The notes: generated by a model not told the origin, from the sequence alone. A DNA stretch of 64,000 nt from Paraconexibacter algicola (GCF_003044185.1 NZ_PYYB01000001.1:2128978-2192977); one strand, 5' to 3'. Counted from the stretch's first letter, positions 25,186 to 34,990 are shown. A program made the numbers and translations.

Positions 25186-25455
25186 ATGACCTACGTGATC
25201 ATCCAGAACTGCTGCAACGACGCCGTGTGCGTCGAGGTGTGCCCGGTGGACTGCATCCACCCGCGCCCGGACGACCCGGCGTTCGCGGAGGCCGAGCAGC
25301 TGTACATCGACCCCGCCACCTGCGTGGACTGCGAGCTGTGCGTGGAGGCGTGCCCCGTCGACGCGATCTACCCGGACCACCTGCTCCCCACGGAGCACGC
25401 GCGGTTCCTGGAGATCAACGCGGGCTACTTCGAGCTGCCGATGGTGCAGTCGTGA
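25186..25455 (+). CDS. 7Fe-type ferredoxin
   Basis: An 89-residue ferredoxin with CVEVCPVDC and CVDCELCVEACPVD motifs, closely similar to the one at 9330 (shared YVI start, DCIHP, EQLYIDP and INAxYF). Its stop overlaps the GTG of a ferredoxin-NADP reductase by 3 bp, so the two form a ready-made NADPH-to-ferredoxin electron chain. That chain could also serve the island P450. Confidence 0.9.
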   Translation: MTYVIIQNCCNDAVCVEVCPVDCIHPRPDDPAFAEAEQLYIDPATCVDCELCVEACPVDAIYPDHLLPTEHARFLEINAGYFELPMVQS

Positions 25456-26819
25456 GCGCGCTGCGGGTCGCCATCGTCGGCGCCGGCCCGGCCGGCGCCT
25501 ACGCCGCCGAGCACCTGCTGCGGGCGGGCAACGAGATCGAGATCGAGCTGATCGACCGGCTCCCCACCCCGTGGGGCCTCGTGCGCGCGGGCGTCTCGCC
25601 CGACCACCAGGACACGAAGGCCGTCACCCGGAACTTCGAGGAGATCGTCGCCTCGCCGCAGATCACGCTGCGCCTCGGCGTCGAGGTCGGCCGGGACGTC
25701 TCCCACGAGGAGCTGCTGGCCCACCACCACGCCGTGCTCTACACGGTCGGCGCGCCCGGCGGGCGGCGCCTGGGCGTCGAGGGGGAGGACCTCCCCGGCT
25801 CGTTCACCGCCACGGACTTCGTCGGCTGGTACAACGGCCACCCCGACCACCAGGACCTGCCGGTCGACCTCGGGACCGAGCGCGCGGTGATCGTCGGCAA
25901 CGGCAACGTCGCGTTCGACGTGGCCCGCATGCTCACCCTCCCCGCCGACGTGCTCGCGGCGACCGACATCAGCGACACCGCGCTCGCCGCCCTGCGCGAG
26001 AGCCGCGTGCGCGAGGTCGTCGTGCTCGCCCGCCGCGGCCCCGCGCAGGCCGCCTTCACGAGCCCGGAGCTGCTGGCCCTGATGGCGCTCCCCGGGGTCG
26101 ACGTCACCGTCGAGCCCGCGTCGGCGCTGGACGAGGAGGTCGCCACGCCGCGTGCGGGCGACGCGCGCGGCTACGGCCGCAGCGTCTCGCTCGGCCTGCT
26201 GCGCGAGCTCGCCGCCCGCGAGCCGTCGGGCGCCGAGCGCCGGATCGTGCTGCGGTTCCTCGGCTCGCCGGTCGCCCTCCACGGGGAGGACCGCGTCACC
26301 GCGATCACGATCGGACGCAACGAGCTGGAGACCGGCATGGACGGTCGCACCGTCGTCCGGCCGACCGGTGACGAGGAGCAGCTCGAGGCCGGCCTCGTGC
26401 TCAAGGCCATCGGCTACCACGGCCGGGCCGTGCCGGGCGTCCCGTTCGACGAGGCCGCCGGGGTCATCCCCAACGACGGCGGCCGCGTCACCGAGACCGA
26501 CGGCGCGCAGGTCCCGGGCGTCTACGTGTCCGGCTGGATCAAGCGCGGACCGTCCGGCGTCATCGGCACGAACAAGCACTGCGCCGGGGACACCGTCGAG
26601 GCGCTGCTCGCCGACCACGCCGCGGGACACCTCGCCGCGCCCACGGGTGACGGGGCGGCGTTCGCCGCGCTGCTGGGCGAACGCGTCGCCACGGTCGTCG
26701 ACCTCGACGGCTGGCAGGCGCTCGACGCGCACGAGCGCGCCGGCGGCGCCGCGCAGGGCCGGCCGCGCGTGAAGGTCACCGACGTCGAGCAGATGCTCGC
26801 GGTCGTCTCGGGCGGCTGA
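25452..26819 (+). CDS. fprA: FprA-like ferredoxin-NADP reductase
   Basis: A 455-residue reductase of the adrenodoxin-reductase type: FAD motif VGAGPAGAYAA at the start, DRLPTPWGLVRAGVSPDHQ, NADP motif VGNGNVAFDVARML, and the C-terminal GWIKRGPSGVIGTNK stretch typical of mycobacterial FprA. It transfers electrons from NADPH to the 7Fe ferredoxin encoded immediately upstream (overlap 25452-25455). Confidence 0.95.
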   Translation: MSALRVAIVGAGPAGAYAAEHLLRAGNEIEIELIDRLPTPWGLVRAGVSPDHQDTKAVTRNFEEIVASPQITLRLGVEVGRDVSHEELLAHHHAVLYTVGAPGGRRLGVEGEDLPGSFTATDFVGWYNGHPDHQDLPVDLGTERAVIVGNGNVAFDVARMLTLPADVLAATDISDTALAALRESRVREVVVLARRGPAQAAFTSPELLALMALPGVDVTVEPASALDEEVATPRAGDARGYGRSVSLGLLRELAAREPSGAERRIVLRFLGSPVALHGEDRVTAITIGRNELETGMDGRTVVRPTGDEEQLEAGLVLKAIGYHGRAVPGVPFDEAAGVIPNDGGRVTETDGAQVPGVYVSGWIKRGPSGVIGTNKHCAGDTVEALLADHAAGHLAAPTGDGAAFAALLGERVATVVDLDGWQALDAHERAGGAAQGRPRVKVTDVEQMLAVVSGG

Positions 26820-26843
26820 CCGGCCGTCCGTCGGCCCGGCGCC

Positions 26844-27287
26844 TCAGGCGTCGGGCAGCAGGTCCGGCTCGCCGGCGGGCAGCACGAGCTCGCCGGCCTC
26901 GTCGAGCTCGAGCTCGACCCACACGAGCGTGCGGCCGTGACCCTCGACGCCCCAGCGGCGCGCCAGCTTCGACACGAAGTGCATGCCCCAGCCGGAGCCG
27001 CGGTGCTGGTTGGGCGTGCGCGGCCGCACGACGAAGCCCCCGCCCGCGTCCTCGACCTCCAGGCGCAGGGTCTGCTCGTCGCGCACCAGGCGGACCTTGA
27101 CCTCGGGCGCGTCCGGCGTCGTGCGGCCGTGACGGATCGCGTTGGTGACGAGCTCGGACAGCAGCAGGCGCAGCGCGAAGGTGTCCCGGGGCCCGAGCGG
27201 CGGGCGCACCTCGTCCGCGATCTCGCGGGCCTCGGCGATCGAATCGGCGGTGGGCGCGTACGCCCTCTCCACGGTCCAGGGAGTCAT
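26844..27287 (-). CDS. RsbW-like ATP-binding anti-sigma/serine kinase
   Basis: A 147-residue HATPase_c_2 protein: N box LLLSELVTNAIRHGR, G1 box VEDAGGGF and G2-like RGSGWGMHFV. Such proteins bind a sigma factor or phosphorylate a STAS partner. ATG at 27287; the gene diverges from a STAS gene whose start is 24 bp away, consistent with a kinase-antagonist pair. Confidence 0.85.
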   Translation of the reverse strand: MTPWTVERAYAPTADSIAEAREIADEVRPPLGPRDTFALRLLLSELVTNAIRHGRTTPDAPEVKVRLVRDEQTLRLEVEDAGGGFVVRPRTPNQHRGSGWGMHFVSKLARRWGVEGHGRTLVWVELELDEAGELVLPAGEPDLLPDA

Positions 27288-27298
27288 CTCTCGGGACG

Positions 27299-27304
27299 TA
27301 TAGT
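27299..27304 (+). promoter_or_regulatory. -10-like TATAGT in the RsbW/STAS divergent gap
   Basis: TATAGT is 7 nt before the GTG at 27312, suggesting a leaderless transcript. No -35 is obvious. The whole gap between the divergent genes is only 24 bp. Confidence 0.4.
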
Positions 27305-27311
27305 TCCACGT

Positions 27312-27623
27312 GTGGAGGCGCAGAAACTCAGCATCGAGCAGAAAGACGATTCCCGGCGCACCCGGGTCACCGTCCGCGGCACCCTCGACCTCGCGGGCGT
27401 CGGGGCGCTGGACGACCATCTCGACGGCGTCACCGCGCCCGAGGTCGTGCTCGATCTGCTGGGCGTCCCCTTCATGGACAGCTCCGGTCTCGCGCTCCTG
27501 CTGGACCGCACCGCCGAGTTCCGGGGACAGGGCCGCACGCTGACGCTGGCCCCGAGCGCGGCGGTGCGCGCGGTCCTCGACCTCGCGCAGGTCGACGGCG
27601 AGCTGGACCTGGTCGATGGCTGA
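27312..27623 (+). CDS. STAS anti-anti-sigma factor
   Basis: A 103-residue STAS domain with the phosphorylatable serine in MDSSGLALLL. Dephosphorylated forms sequester RsbW-type kinases and free the sigma factor. It overlaps the LOV-PP2C phosphatase gene by 8 bp, so antagonist and phosphatase are made together. GTG at 27312 is the start in frame before KLSIEQKDD. Confidence 0.85.
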   Translation: MEAQKLSIEQKDDSRRTRVTVRGTLDLAGVGALDDHLDGVTAPEVVLDLLGVPFMDSSGLALLLDRTAEFRGQGRTLTLAPSAAVRAVLDLAQVDGELDLVDG

Positions 27624-29460
27624 GCGCGACGCGATCGTCCTCGACGCCGATCCCGACCGTCGCGGGGCGGTCACGGCCGAGCTGCAGCGTCACGGGCACG
27701 CCGTGCGCGAGGTCGACGACCTCGCCACGCTGCTGCCCGCGACCGTCGGGACGCCGCTGTTCGTCGTCGGGGTCGATGACGACGCCGGGGTCGAGGCGGT
27801 CCGCACGATCCGCATGACGCCGGGCGGGGAGGAGGCGGTCATCGTCGCCGTCCAGCGCGCCGCCGACGGGTACCTGTCGGCGCTGCTGCGCGCCGGGGCC
27901 TCCGACGTCTGGGTCCTCCCGGACCGCGAGTCGACGATCCCGCAGGTCGAGGTCCGGCTCGTGCTCGCCGAGCACTACGCCCGCCTGCAGGTCGAGCACG
28001 CGCGCGTCGGCGGTGAGCTCAACGTCCTCAAGCGCGCGCTGGACCTCAGCGGCACCGGCTTCGTGCTCACCGACCCGCGGCTGCCGGACAACCCGATCGT
28101 CTACGCCAACCGCAGCTTCGCCGAGGTGACCGGCTACCCGCTCGAGGAGACCCTCGGGCGCAACTGCCGCTTCCTGCAGGGCGAGTACCGGGACCAGCCC
28201 GCGGTCGCGGAGATCACCGAGGCGATCCGCGAGCAGCGCAGCGTGTCCGTGACGCTGCGCAACGTGCGGCGCTCCGGTGAGGAGTTCCTCAACGAGGTCC
28301 ACATCGCTCCCGTGCGCGACGACGACGGCACGATCTCCCGCTTCGTCGGCGTGCAGATCGACGTCACCGAGCAGCAGAACACCGGGGCGCGCCTCGCGCT
28401 GGAGCAGGAGGCACGGCGGCGCGCGGAGCGCGAGCGTCGCCGCATCGCGATCGTGGCCGCGGGCACCGCGTCGATGGACCGGGCCGAGAGCCGCGAGGCG
28501 GTCCTGCGCGCGCTGCGCGGCGCCGTCGGCGACCTGCTCGGGCCGGCGTCGGTCGTCGACCTCGCCGACGGGGAGATCGAGCAGGATGACCGCACCTGGG
28601 TCATCCACGACGCCGATCATCCGACGAGCAGCCTCGTCCTCGACACGACCCCCGACGACGTCGACGACCGCTCGGCCGTCGACCTGCTCGTCGAGCGCAC
28701 CGACGAGGCGCTGACCCGCGTCGGCCGACGGCTCGCCGAGCGCGGCCTGATCCGCGCGATGCGCGAGAGCCTCGAGCCGCTGCGCCCCGTCGCGATCGAG
28801 GGGCTCGACGTCGACGCGCAGGTCGAGCCGGCAGGGCCGGGCCTCGCGGTCGGCGGCGACTTCGTCGACAACGTCGTGTTCTCCGACGGCACGTCCGGGG
28901 TCGTGCTCGGCGACGTGACGGGCAAGGGGCCGCGCGCCGCCGCGCTCACCGGTCTCGTGCGGCACACCGTGCGGGCCTGCGCGCGCCTCAGCGCGTCGCC
29001 GTCGCAGGCGCTGGAGCTCGTGAACCTCATGCTGCTGGACGTGCCCGACCGGCGCCGGTACTCGGCGCTGACGCTCGGCCAGGTCCTCGGCCCCGCCGAC
29101 GGCGCCGGCCTGCGGGTGCGGTTCGCGCTCGCGGGCAGCCCGCCGCCGGTCGTGCTCCGCGACGGCGGCGACGCCCGGGTCGAGGGTGCGCCCGGCACGC
29201 TGCTCGGCGCGACCGACACGCCGACGTTCACCGACTCCGAGGTCACGCTCGGCCCCGGCGAGGTCGTGGCGTTCTTCTCCGACGGCGTCTCCGAGCCGCT
29301 GGGCGGTGGCGTGCAGGCCAGCGAGCGGCTCGCGGAGCTGCTGCGCGGCGTGCCGACCGGGGCGGTCGATGTCACGGCCGCGATCCTGCGCCACGGCAAC
29401 GCGCTCGAGGGCCCCGTGACCGACGACCGGGCCGTGATCGCGCTCGGCCCCGGTCGGTAG
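27616..29460 (+). CDS. LOV-domain PP2C (SpoIIE/RsbU-type) phosphatase, predicted blue-light sensor
   Basis: A 614-residue protein. Residues 5-125 resemble a receiver domain but lack the usual Asp/Lys motifs. Residues ~138-255 are a LOV/PAS domain with the photoactive motif GRNCRFLQ (Cys184), which forms the flavin adduct in blue-light receptors. A linker and coiled coil (255-290) follow, then the PP2C domain from ~390 with VGGDFVDN, LGDVTGKG and FFSDGVSEP metal-binding motifs. It would dephosphorylate the STAS protein encoded just upstream, linking blue light to sigma-factor release. Confidence 0.9.
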   Translation: MAERDAIVLDADPDRRGAVTAELQRHGHAVREVDDLATLLPATVGTPLFVVGVDDDAGVEAVRTIRMTPGGEEAVIVAVQRAADGYLSALLRAGASDVWVLPDRESTIPQVEVRLVLAEHYARLQVEHARVGGELNVLKRALDLSGTGFVLTDPRLPDNPIVYANRSFAEVTGYPLEETLGRNCRFLQGEYRDQPAVAEITEAIREQRSVSVTLRNVRRSGEEFLNEVHIAPVRDDDGTISRFVGVQIDVTEQQNTGARLALEQEARRRAERERRRIAIVAAGTASMDRAESREAVLRALRGAVGDLLGPASVVDLADGEIEQDDRTWVIHDADHPTSSLVLDTTPDDVDDRSAVDLLVERTDEALTRVGRRLAERGLIRAMRESLEPLRPVAIEGLDVDAQVEPAGPGLAVGGDFVDNVVFSDGTSGVVLGDVTGKGPRAAALTGLVRHTVRACARLSASPSQALELVNLMLLDVPDRRRYSALTLGQVLGPADGAGLRVRFALAGSPPPVVLRDGGDARVEGAPGTLLGATDTPTFTDSEVTLGPGEVVAFFSDGVSEPLGGGVQASERLAELLRGVPTGAVDVTAAILRHGNALEGPVTDDRAVIALGPGR

Positions 29461-29541
29461 ACGGCTCGCGCGCCACGTCCGCGGCGGGAACGCGGTCAGT
29501 CTGCCCGGCCGCGATGTCCGTCGGATAACGTCGGGTGTCAG

Positions 29542-29904
29542 ATGCACGTGCGTGCCGAAGCCCTGCGCCCCGACCGGGTGCTCGTCAGCGCCTCCGGGCC
29601 ACTCGACCTCGCCACGGCGCCGCGCCTCGCGGACGTCCTGCGGGCCGAGTCGCCGGGACGCAACGTCATCGTCGACCTCAGCGACGCGACGTTCATCGAC
29701 TCCACCGGTCTCGCGGTGCTGCTGAACGCGTCCCGCCGCGCGGTCGCGCGCAGCACCTACCTCGTCGTCGTCTGCCCGCAGGGACCGGTGCTGCGCATGT
29801 TCGAGCTGGCGCTCCTGCTCGAGACGCTGCGGGTCGTGGACTCCGTCGCCGCGGCGCTCGACGCGCTCGACGCCGCCGAGAACGGCCCGTACCGCCCGGT
29901 CTGA
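29542..29904 (+). CDS. STAS anti-anti-sigma factor
   Basis: A 120-residue STAS protein; phospho-serine site IDSTGLAVLL near residue 55. It lies between two PP2C phosphatase genes and is likely the substrate of one or both. ATG at 29542. Confidence 0.85.
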   Translation: MHVRAEALRPDRVLVSASGPLDLATAPRLADVLRAESPGRNVIVDLSDATFIDSTGLAVLLNASRRAVARSTYLVVVCPQGPVLRMFELALLLETLRVVDSVAAALDALDAAENGPYRPV

Positions 29905-29946
29905 GTCACCGCCCGTCCCGCCGGGGCGGTGTGACAGAGTTGGCGC

Positions 29947-31119
29947 GTGTCCGAGGTCCGGGAACCGGCAGTCGACGGCGCGCTCGCCATCCTGCTGGTG
30001 GAGGACGACGAGGGCGACGCGCTCATCGTGCAGGAGGAGCTCGAGCTCGCCGGCAGCCGTCACGCGGTCACGCACGTCCGCACGCTCGCCGACGCGCAGG
30101 CGCACCTCACCGCCGCGCGACCGGACTGCGTCCTGCTCGATCTCGGGCTGCCGGACTCCCGCGGCTTCGACGGGCTCGCGGCGCTCCAGCGGCTGACGGA
30201 CGCCGCGTTCGTCGTGCTCACCGGCCTGGCCGACGCCGACCAGGGCATCACCGCGCTGTCGCACGGCGCCCAGGACTACCTCGTGAAGGGAGCGGTCGAC
30301 GGCCCGCTGCTGCTGCGCGCCGTCCGCTACGCCGTCGAGCGCCGCGCCGCGGAGCGCTCCACCACCGCGCTGCGCGAGGCGGAGATCGCCGCGCTGGAGA
30401 ACGCGCGCCTGGAGCGGGGGCTGCTGCCCACGCCGCTCGTGCGCGACCCGGCGGTCCGCGTGCACACCGCATCCCGTCCCGGGCGGCGCAGCGGCGTGCT
30501 CGGCGGGGACTTCTACGACGCGGTCGAGACCGACGACGGCCGCCTGCTGCTGCTCATCGGCGACGTCTGCGGGCACTCCGCCGACGAGGCGGCGCTCGGG
30601 GCCAGCCTGCGGATCGCGTGGCGCGCGCTCGTGCTCAGCGGCGTCCCGACCGAGGAGACCTTCACCGTGCTCGACCGGGTCCTGGCGTGCGAGCGGCACG
30701 ACCCGACGATCTTCGCCACCGCGCTGATGCTCGCCGTCGAGCCCGACCATCGCACCGCCCGCGCGTGGGTGGCCGGCCATCCCCGCCCGCTGCTGCTGGG
30801 GCCGGGAGCCGCCGAGCAGCTCGCCGCCCGCGCGCAGCCCCCGCTGGGCACGGGCTTCGTCACCCGCTGGGACGCCAGCGCGCTGACCCTCCCGGCGTCG
30901 TGGTCGCTGCTGCTGTTCACCGACGGGCTCTACGAGGGCTTCGACGACCCGCACGGGAGCGGGGAGCGGCGGCTCGGCGAGACCGGCCTGGCGCGCCTCG
31001 TCGACGCGCAGCCGCCGCGGGACCGCGACGACCTGCTCGGGCTCGTCGCCGCGGTGGAGGAGCGCAACGGCGGACCGCTGACCGACGACGTCGCCGCGCT
31101 CCTGGTGTCGGTCGGCTGA
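29947..31119 (+). CDS. Response regulator with PP2C phosphatase output
   Basis: A 390-residue RsbU/RssB-type regulator: receiver domain ~14-130 (ILLVEDDEGDALIV, phospho-Asp in VLLDLGLPDS, Lys in YLVKGA), a helical linker, and a PP2C domain (LGGDFYDAVE, IGDVCGHS, LFTDGLYEG, DDVAALLV). Phosphorylation by the kinase at 31119, whose ATG overlaps this stop (TGATG), probably switches the phosphatase on a STAS partner. Confidence 0.9.
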   Translation: MSEVREPAVDGALAILLVEDDEGDALIVQEELELAGSRHAVTHVRTLADAQAHLTAARPDCVLLDLGLPDSRGFDGLAALQRLTDAAFVVLTGLADADQGITALSHGAQDYLVKGAVDGPLLLRAVRYAVERRAAERSTTALREAEIAALENARLERGLLPTPLVRDPAVRVHTASRPGRRSGVLGGDFYDAVETDDGRLLLLIGDVCGHSADEAALGASLRIAWRALVLSGVPTEETFTVLDRVLACERHDPTIFATALMLAVEPDHRTARAWVAGHPRPLLLGPGAAEQLAARAQPPLGTGFVTRWDASALTLPASWSLLLFTDGLYEGFDDPHGSGERRLGETGLARLVDAQPPRDRDDLLGLVAAVEERNGGPLTDDVAALLVSVG

Positions 31120-32657
31120 TGCGGCGCGGCACCCTGACCACCGGGCGCGCGTTCGCGATCGCCGCGACGCTCCTGGCCACGGTCGCGGTGCTGTTCCTCG
31201 TCGTCGGGGCGCTCGCCCTGAACGGCCTGCAGGACGCGCGCGTGCAGCTCGTCGACCGCGTCGATCCCGCCCGGGTCGCGGGCGGCGATCTCACCGTGGC
31301 GCTGCTGGACGAGGAGACCGGGGTGCGGGGCTACGTGCTGACCGCGCGCGAGTCGTTCCTCGAGCCGTTCCGTCGCGGCGAGCGCGCCGAGCGGGACGCC
31401 CAGCAGCGGCTGTCCGGGCGCATCCGCCAGATCGGGGATCCGGCGGCCGCCGCTGCGCTGCGCCGCGTGCTCGCCGCCGCGGACCGCTGGCGCGAGACCT
31501 ACGCGCGACCGGCGATCGCGGCCGCCCGGCGCGGCGACGCGGGCAGCCGTGAGGTCACCACGGTCACCGAGGGCAAGGCGCGGTTCGACCGCGTCCGCGC
31601 CGCGCTGCGCGGCCTGCAGTCCGAGCTGCAGCGCGTGCGCACGGCCGCCCGCACGGACCTGCGCGACAACGCCGGGACGGTCAACGGCGTCGTCTACGGC
31701 TTCGGGATCCTGCTGCTGCTGAGCCTCGTCACCACGGCGGTCGGGCTGCGCCGCGGGCTCACCGCGCCGCTCGGGCGGCTCGGCCGCCAGGTGCGCATCG
31801 TCGCCGACGGCGACTTCGCCGCGCCGGTCACGGTCGCGGGCCTCGCGGACATCCGCCGGCTCGGCCAGGACGTCGACTCGATGCGCGAGCGCATCGTGCT
31901 GGAGGTCGACCGCGTGCGCGCCGCCAACGAGGAGCTGCAGGAGCAGCAGCACGCCCTGGAGCGGTCCAACGCCGAGCTCGAGCAGTTCGCCTACGTCGCC
32001 TCGCACGACCTCCAGGAGCCGCTGCGCAAGATCGCGAGCTTCGGGCAGCTGCTGCAGCGCCGCTACGGCGGGCAGCTCGACGAGCGCGCCGACCAGTACC
32101 TCGAGTTCCAGGTCGACGGGGCGCGGCGCATGCAGACGCTCATCAACGACCTGCTCGCGTTCTCGCGCGTCGGGCGCCTCACCGACGCGCGCGAGGCCGT
32201 CGACCTGACCGCCGTCGTCGCGCAGGTGCAGCTCGCGCTCGCCGCCGCCGTCGAGGAGTCCGGGGCGCGGATCGAGGTCGGCGACCTGCCCGTGGTCCAG
32301 GGCGAGCCCGGCCTGCTGACCCTGCTGCTGCAGAACCTCGTCGCCAACGGCATCAAGTTCCGTCGCCCCGACGTGCCGCCCCGCATCGTCCTCTCCGCCC
32401 GTGTCGCGGACGGCATGCACGAGATCACCTGTGCGGACAACGGCATCGGCATCGAGGAGGAGTACGCCGAGCGGATCTTCGTGATCTTCCAGCGCCTGCA
32501 CACCCGCGAGGCCTACGAGGGGACCGGCATCGGCCTCTCGCTGTGCCGCAAGATCGTCGAGCACCACGGCGGTCGCATCTGGCTGGACACCACCGCGCCG
32601 GGACCGGGGACCACCCTGCGCTTCACCCTCCCCATCGACCAGGAGCCCACACCATGA
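31119..32657 (+). CDS. CHASE3-domain sensor histidine kinase
   Basis: A 512-residue kinase with TM1 at ~10-33, a CHASE3 extracytoplasmic domain ([19 protein letters not shown]), TM2 at ~190-212, HAMP, a coiled coil, HisKA of the phytochrome-like type ([17 protein letters not shown]) and HATPase ([23 protein letters not shown]). It overlaps the response regulator genes on both sides (1 bp and 4 bp), forming a kinase/two-regulator operon. Confidence 0.9.
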   Translation: MRRGTLTTGRAFAIAATLLATVAVLFLVVGALALNGLQDARVQLVDRVDPARVAGGDLTVALLDEETGVRGYVLTARESFLEPFRRGERAERDAQQRLSGRIRQIGDPAAAAALRRVLAAADRWRETYARPAIAAARRGDAGSREVTTVTEGKARFDRVRAALRGLQSELQRVRTAARTDLRDNAGTVNGVVYGFGILLLLSLVTTAVGLRRGLTAPLGRLGRQVRIVADGDFAAPVTVAGLADIRRLGQDVDSMRERIVLEVDRVRAANEELQEQQHALERSNAELEQFAYVASHDLQEPLRKIASFGQLLQRRYGGQLDERADQYLEFQVDGARRMQTLINDLLAFSRVGRLTDAREAVDLTAVVAQVQLALAAAVEESGARIEVGDLPVVQGEPGLLTLLLQNLVANGIKFRRPDVPPRIVLSARVADGMHEITCADNGIGIEEEYAERIFVIFQRLHTREAYEGTGIGLSLCRKIVEHHGGRIWLDTTAPGPGTTLRFTLPIDQEPTP

Positions 32658-33106
32658 CCGCCGAGCCGATCGACATCATCGACATCCTCCTCGTCGAGGA
32701 CGATCCCGGGGACGTCCTCATGATCCGGGAGGCGTTCGAGGAGAACAAGGTCCGCAACCGGCTCTCGGTCGTCGCCGACGGCGTCGACGCGATCGCGTTC
32801 CTGCGCCGCGAGGGCGCGTTCGCCGACGCGCCCCGCCCGGACCTGATCCTGCTCGACCTCAACCTGCCGCGGCGCGGCGGCCGCGAGGTGCTCGAGGACA
32901 TCAAGTCCGACCCGACGCTGCGGTCGATCCCCGTGGTCGTGCTGACCACCAGCAGCGCCGAGGAGGACATCCTGCGCTCCTACGACCTGCACGCCAACGC
33001 CTACGTGACGAAGCCCGTCGACTTCGAGCGGTTCATCGAGGTCGTCCGGCAGATCGACGACTTCTTCGTCACCGTGGTGCGCCTGCCGCCGGGCGGCGCG
33101 GCCTGA
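32654..33106 (+). CDS. Single-domain response regulator (Rcp1-like)
   Basis: A 150-residue receiver-only protein ([18 protein letters not shown]; phospho-Asp in [12 protein letters not shown]; Lys in VTKPVD) of the family paired with phytochrome-like kinases. ATGA overlap with the kinase gene. It ends in a GCCTGATCAGGC palindrome (33101-33112) shared with the stop of the convergent ABC gene. Confidence 0.9.
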   Translation: MTAEPIDIIDILLVEDDPGDVLMIREAFEENKVRNRLSVVADGVDAIAFLRREGAFADAPRPDLILLDLNLPRRGGREVLEDIKSDPTLRSIPVVVLTTSSAEEDILRSYDLHANAYVTKPVDFERFIEVVRQIDDFFVTVVRLPPGGAA

Positions 33107-34666
33107 TCAGGCTTCCTCCTCCTGGGCGCGCCACTGCAGCAGGAAGCCGGCGGCCATCAGGAGGATGATCAGGAAGCACAGCAGCGCGGCGGCGCTCGCG
33201 CCGGCCTCGACGCGGAAGAACGTGCGGCCGAAGCCCAGCGCCTCGACCGCGCCCGGGGTCGAGCTGATGCGGCCGTCCAGGTCGATGGTCGAGCCGAGCC
33301 CGGCGTACGCCCAGCGCGCGTAGACCGCCTGGGCGAGGCCGTTCGCGAGCCCGGGCATCCGCTCCAGCGGGATCACTGCACCCGCGAACACGAGCTGCGG
33401 GATGAGGACGAGGGGCACGACGCCGGCGGCCTGGTCGACCGACCGGGCGAGGGTGGACACCACGAGGCCGAGCCCGACGCTCACCCAGGTGGTCAGGACG
33501 AGCAGGCCGACCAGCACGAGGATGTCGCCCGCGTCGACGTCGAGGCGGTGCACGATCAGGAGGACCGCGACCATCAGCAGGGTCTGCACGGCGGTCAGCG
33601 CGAACAGGACCGTCGCCTTCGCGAGCACGTACGCGTCCGAGCGCAGCCCGACGTCGAACTCGCGCTCGATGATCCCGCGCTCCTTGACGATCTCCCGGCA
33701 GGAGGACGTGATCCCCAGCCAGATCGCGCCGGTCATGAGCAGGAACACGACCATGACCGCGTTCGCGGGCTCGCCGCCGGGCCGGTCGAACGCCCCGCCG
33801 TGGAAGAGCAGGGTGAGCAGCAGGCCGATGATCGGCGCCTGCAGCAGCAGGATCCGCAGCGTGCGGGTGTCGCGGACGAGCGTGCGGCGGTAGCGCGCGA
33901 CGAGCACCGCGTACTCGAGCCAGAAGCCCCGCCGGGCGACGCCGCTGCGCGGCGGGTCCAGCTGCGCGGGCACGTCCGGGGCCTCGTCCTGCCCGCCTGC
34001 GGCGCGGCGCAGCGCGTCCACCGCGGTGTCGGCGCTGCGCGTGATCGACAGCGACCCGCGGTCCATGACCGCGACCTGGTCGCAGAGGTCGAGGCTCGCG
34101 GTGGCGTGCGTGGAGACGACGACCGCGCGGCCCTGGTCGGCGAGGTGGCGGAGCATCAGCATCAGCCGCCGCTCCAGGACGGGGTCCAGGCCGCTCGTCG
34201 GCTCGTCGAGGAGCAGCACGCGCGGATGGCCCACGAGCTCCATCCCGCAGGCGGCGCGTCGCCGCTCACCGCCGCTGAGGTCCCCGACGCGCGTGTCGGC
34301 CTGCTCGACCATGTCGAGCTCGCGCAGCACGAGCCGCACGCGCTTCTCGACGTCGGCGTTCTCGTCCAGGCGCAGGCGCGCCGCGTAGCGCAGCGCCTCC
34401 GCGACCGTGAGCCGCCGGTGGACGGTCTCGCGCTGGGGCACGTAGCCGAGATCGGCGGTGCGGCGGACGGCCTCGTCGCCGTCCAGCGACACCGATCCGG
34501 CCGTCGGCTCGACGATCCCGGCGAGGATCTTCAGCAGCGTCGTCTTGCCGGAGCCGCTCGGCCCGACCAGGCCGGTCAGGGTGCCGGGGACGACCGCGAG
34601 CCCCGCCGGGCCGAGGATCCGGCGACCGTCGGGGAGGACCATCTCGACGGCTTCCGCGCGCAGCAC
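33107..34666 (-). CDS. ABCG-type ABC transporter, fused ATPase and permease
   Basis: A 519-residue half-transporter. ATPase first: Walker A GPSGSGKTT, Q-loop YVPQRE, signature LSGGERRR, Walker B VLLLDEPTSGLD. Six membrane segments (ABC-2 type) follow from ~270, including LVSTLARSVDQAAGVVPLVL. Actinobacterial relatives often carry FHA domains at the N-terminus; none is present here. The export substrate is unknown. GTG at 34666 fits the domain start; ATG 34711 would add a basic tail. Its stop abuts the response regulator's stop. Confidence 0.85.
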   Translation of the reverse strand: MLRAEAVEMVLPDGRRILGPAGLAVVPGTLTGLVGPSGSGKTTLLKILAGIVEPTAGSVSLDGDEAVRRTADLGYVPQRETVHRRLTVAEALRYAARLRLDENADVEKRVRLVLRELDMVEQADTRVGDLSGGERRRAACGMELVGHPRVLLLDEPTSGLDPVLERRLMLMLRHLADQGRAVVVSTHATASLDLCDQVAVMDRGSLSITRSADTAVDALRRAAGGQDEAPDVPAQLDPPRSGVARRGFWLEYAVLVARYRRTLVRDTRTLRILLLQAPIIGLLLTLLFHGGAFDRPGGEPANAVMVVFLLMTGAIWLGITSSCREIVKERGIIEREFDVGLRSDAYVLAKATVLFALTAVQTLLMVAVLLIVHRLDVDAGDILVLVGLLVLTTWVSVGLGLVVSTLARSVDQAAGVVPLVLIPQLVFAGAVIPLERMPGLANGLAQAVYARWAYAGLGSTIDLDGRISSTPGAVEALGFGRTFFRVEAGASAAALLCFLIILLMAAGFLLQWRAQEEEA

Positions 34667-34753
34667 GCGGGCGAGCCTATCGGCGGCGCCGCCCCGGACG
34701 CGGCACGCCACGCCGCCGCGCCGCGAGCGGCCGATCCGTGGGCGCTCGGCCGC

Positions 34754-34990
34754 TCAGCGCGCGAGTCGCCGCTCGTGCTCGCGCCGCGCACGGAGCTGCT
34801 CGGCGCGCGCCAGCACGTCCGGTCGCGCGCGCCCGGCGCGCTCGCGCTCCTCGATCCGCGCGAGGTCCCGGGCGTCGAGCGCCTCGAGACGCGGCAGGAT
34901 CTGGCACGCGTGCAGGTCGTCGTAGCCGGGGATCGGCACGGGGATGGCCGCCGCGGCGGCCGCGCGGGCGGCGTCGGGCTGGGGATCCAT
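34754..34990 (-). CDS. Small conserved protein (PGYDDL family)
   Basis: A 78-residue charged helical protein with IPGYDDLHACQILPRLEAL followed by an Arg/Glu-rich helix, resembling short actinobacterial proteins that read PGYDxLxAxxIVxRLxxL. Function unknown. A stress-type promoter (GTGT-N13-GGGTAC) ends exactly 9 nt before the ATG. Confidence 0.6.
   Translation of the reverse strand: MDPQPDAARAAAAAAIPVPIPGYDDLHACQILPRLEALDARDLARIEERERAGRARPDVLARAEQLRARREHERRLAR

Noticed and set aside
27472-30954. A 1160-codon open frame on the minus strand
   Set aside because: It is antisense to the well-supported STAS and PP2C genes. High GC at third positions creates long stop-free shadows; its translation is low-complexity Arg/Gly/Asp/Val with no domain.
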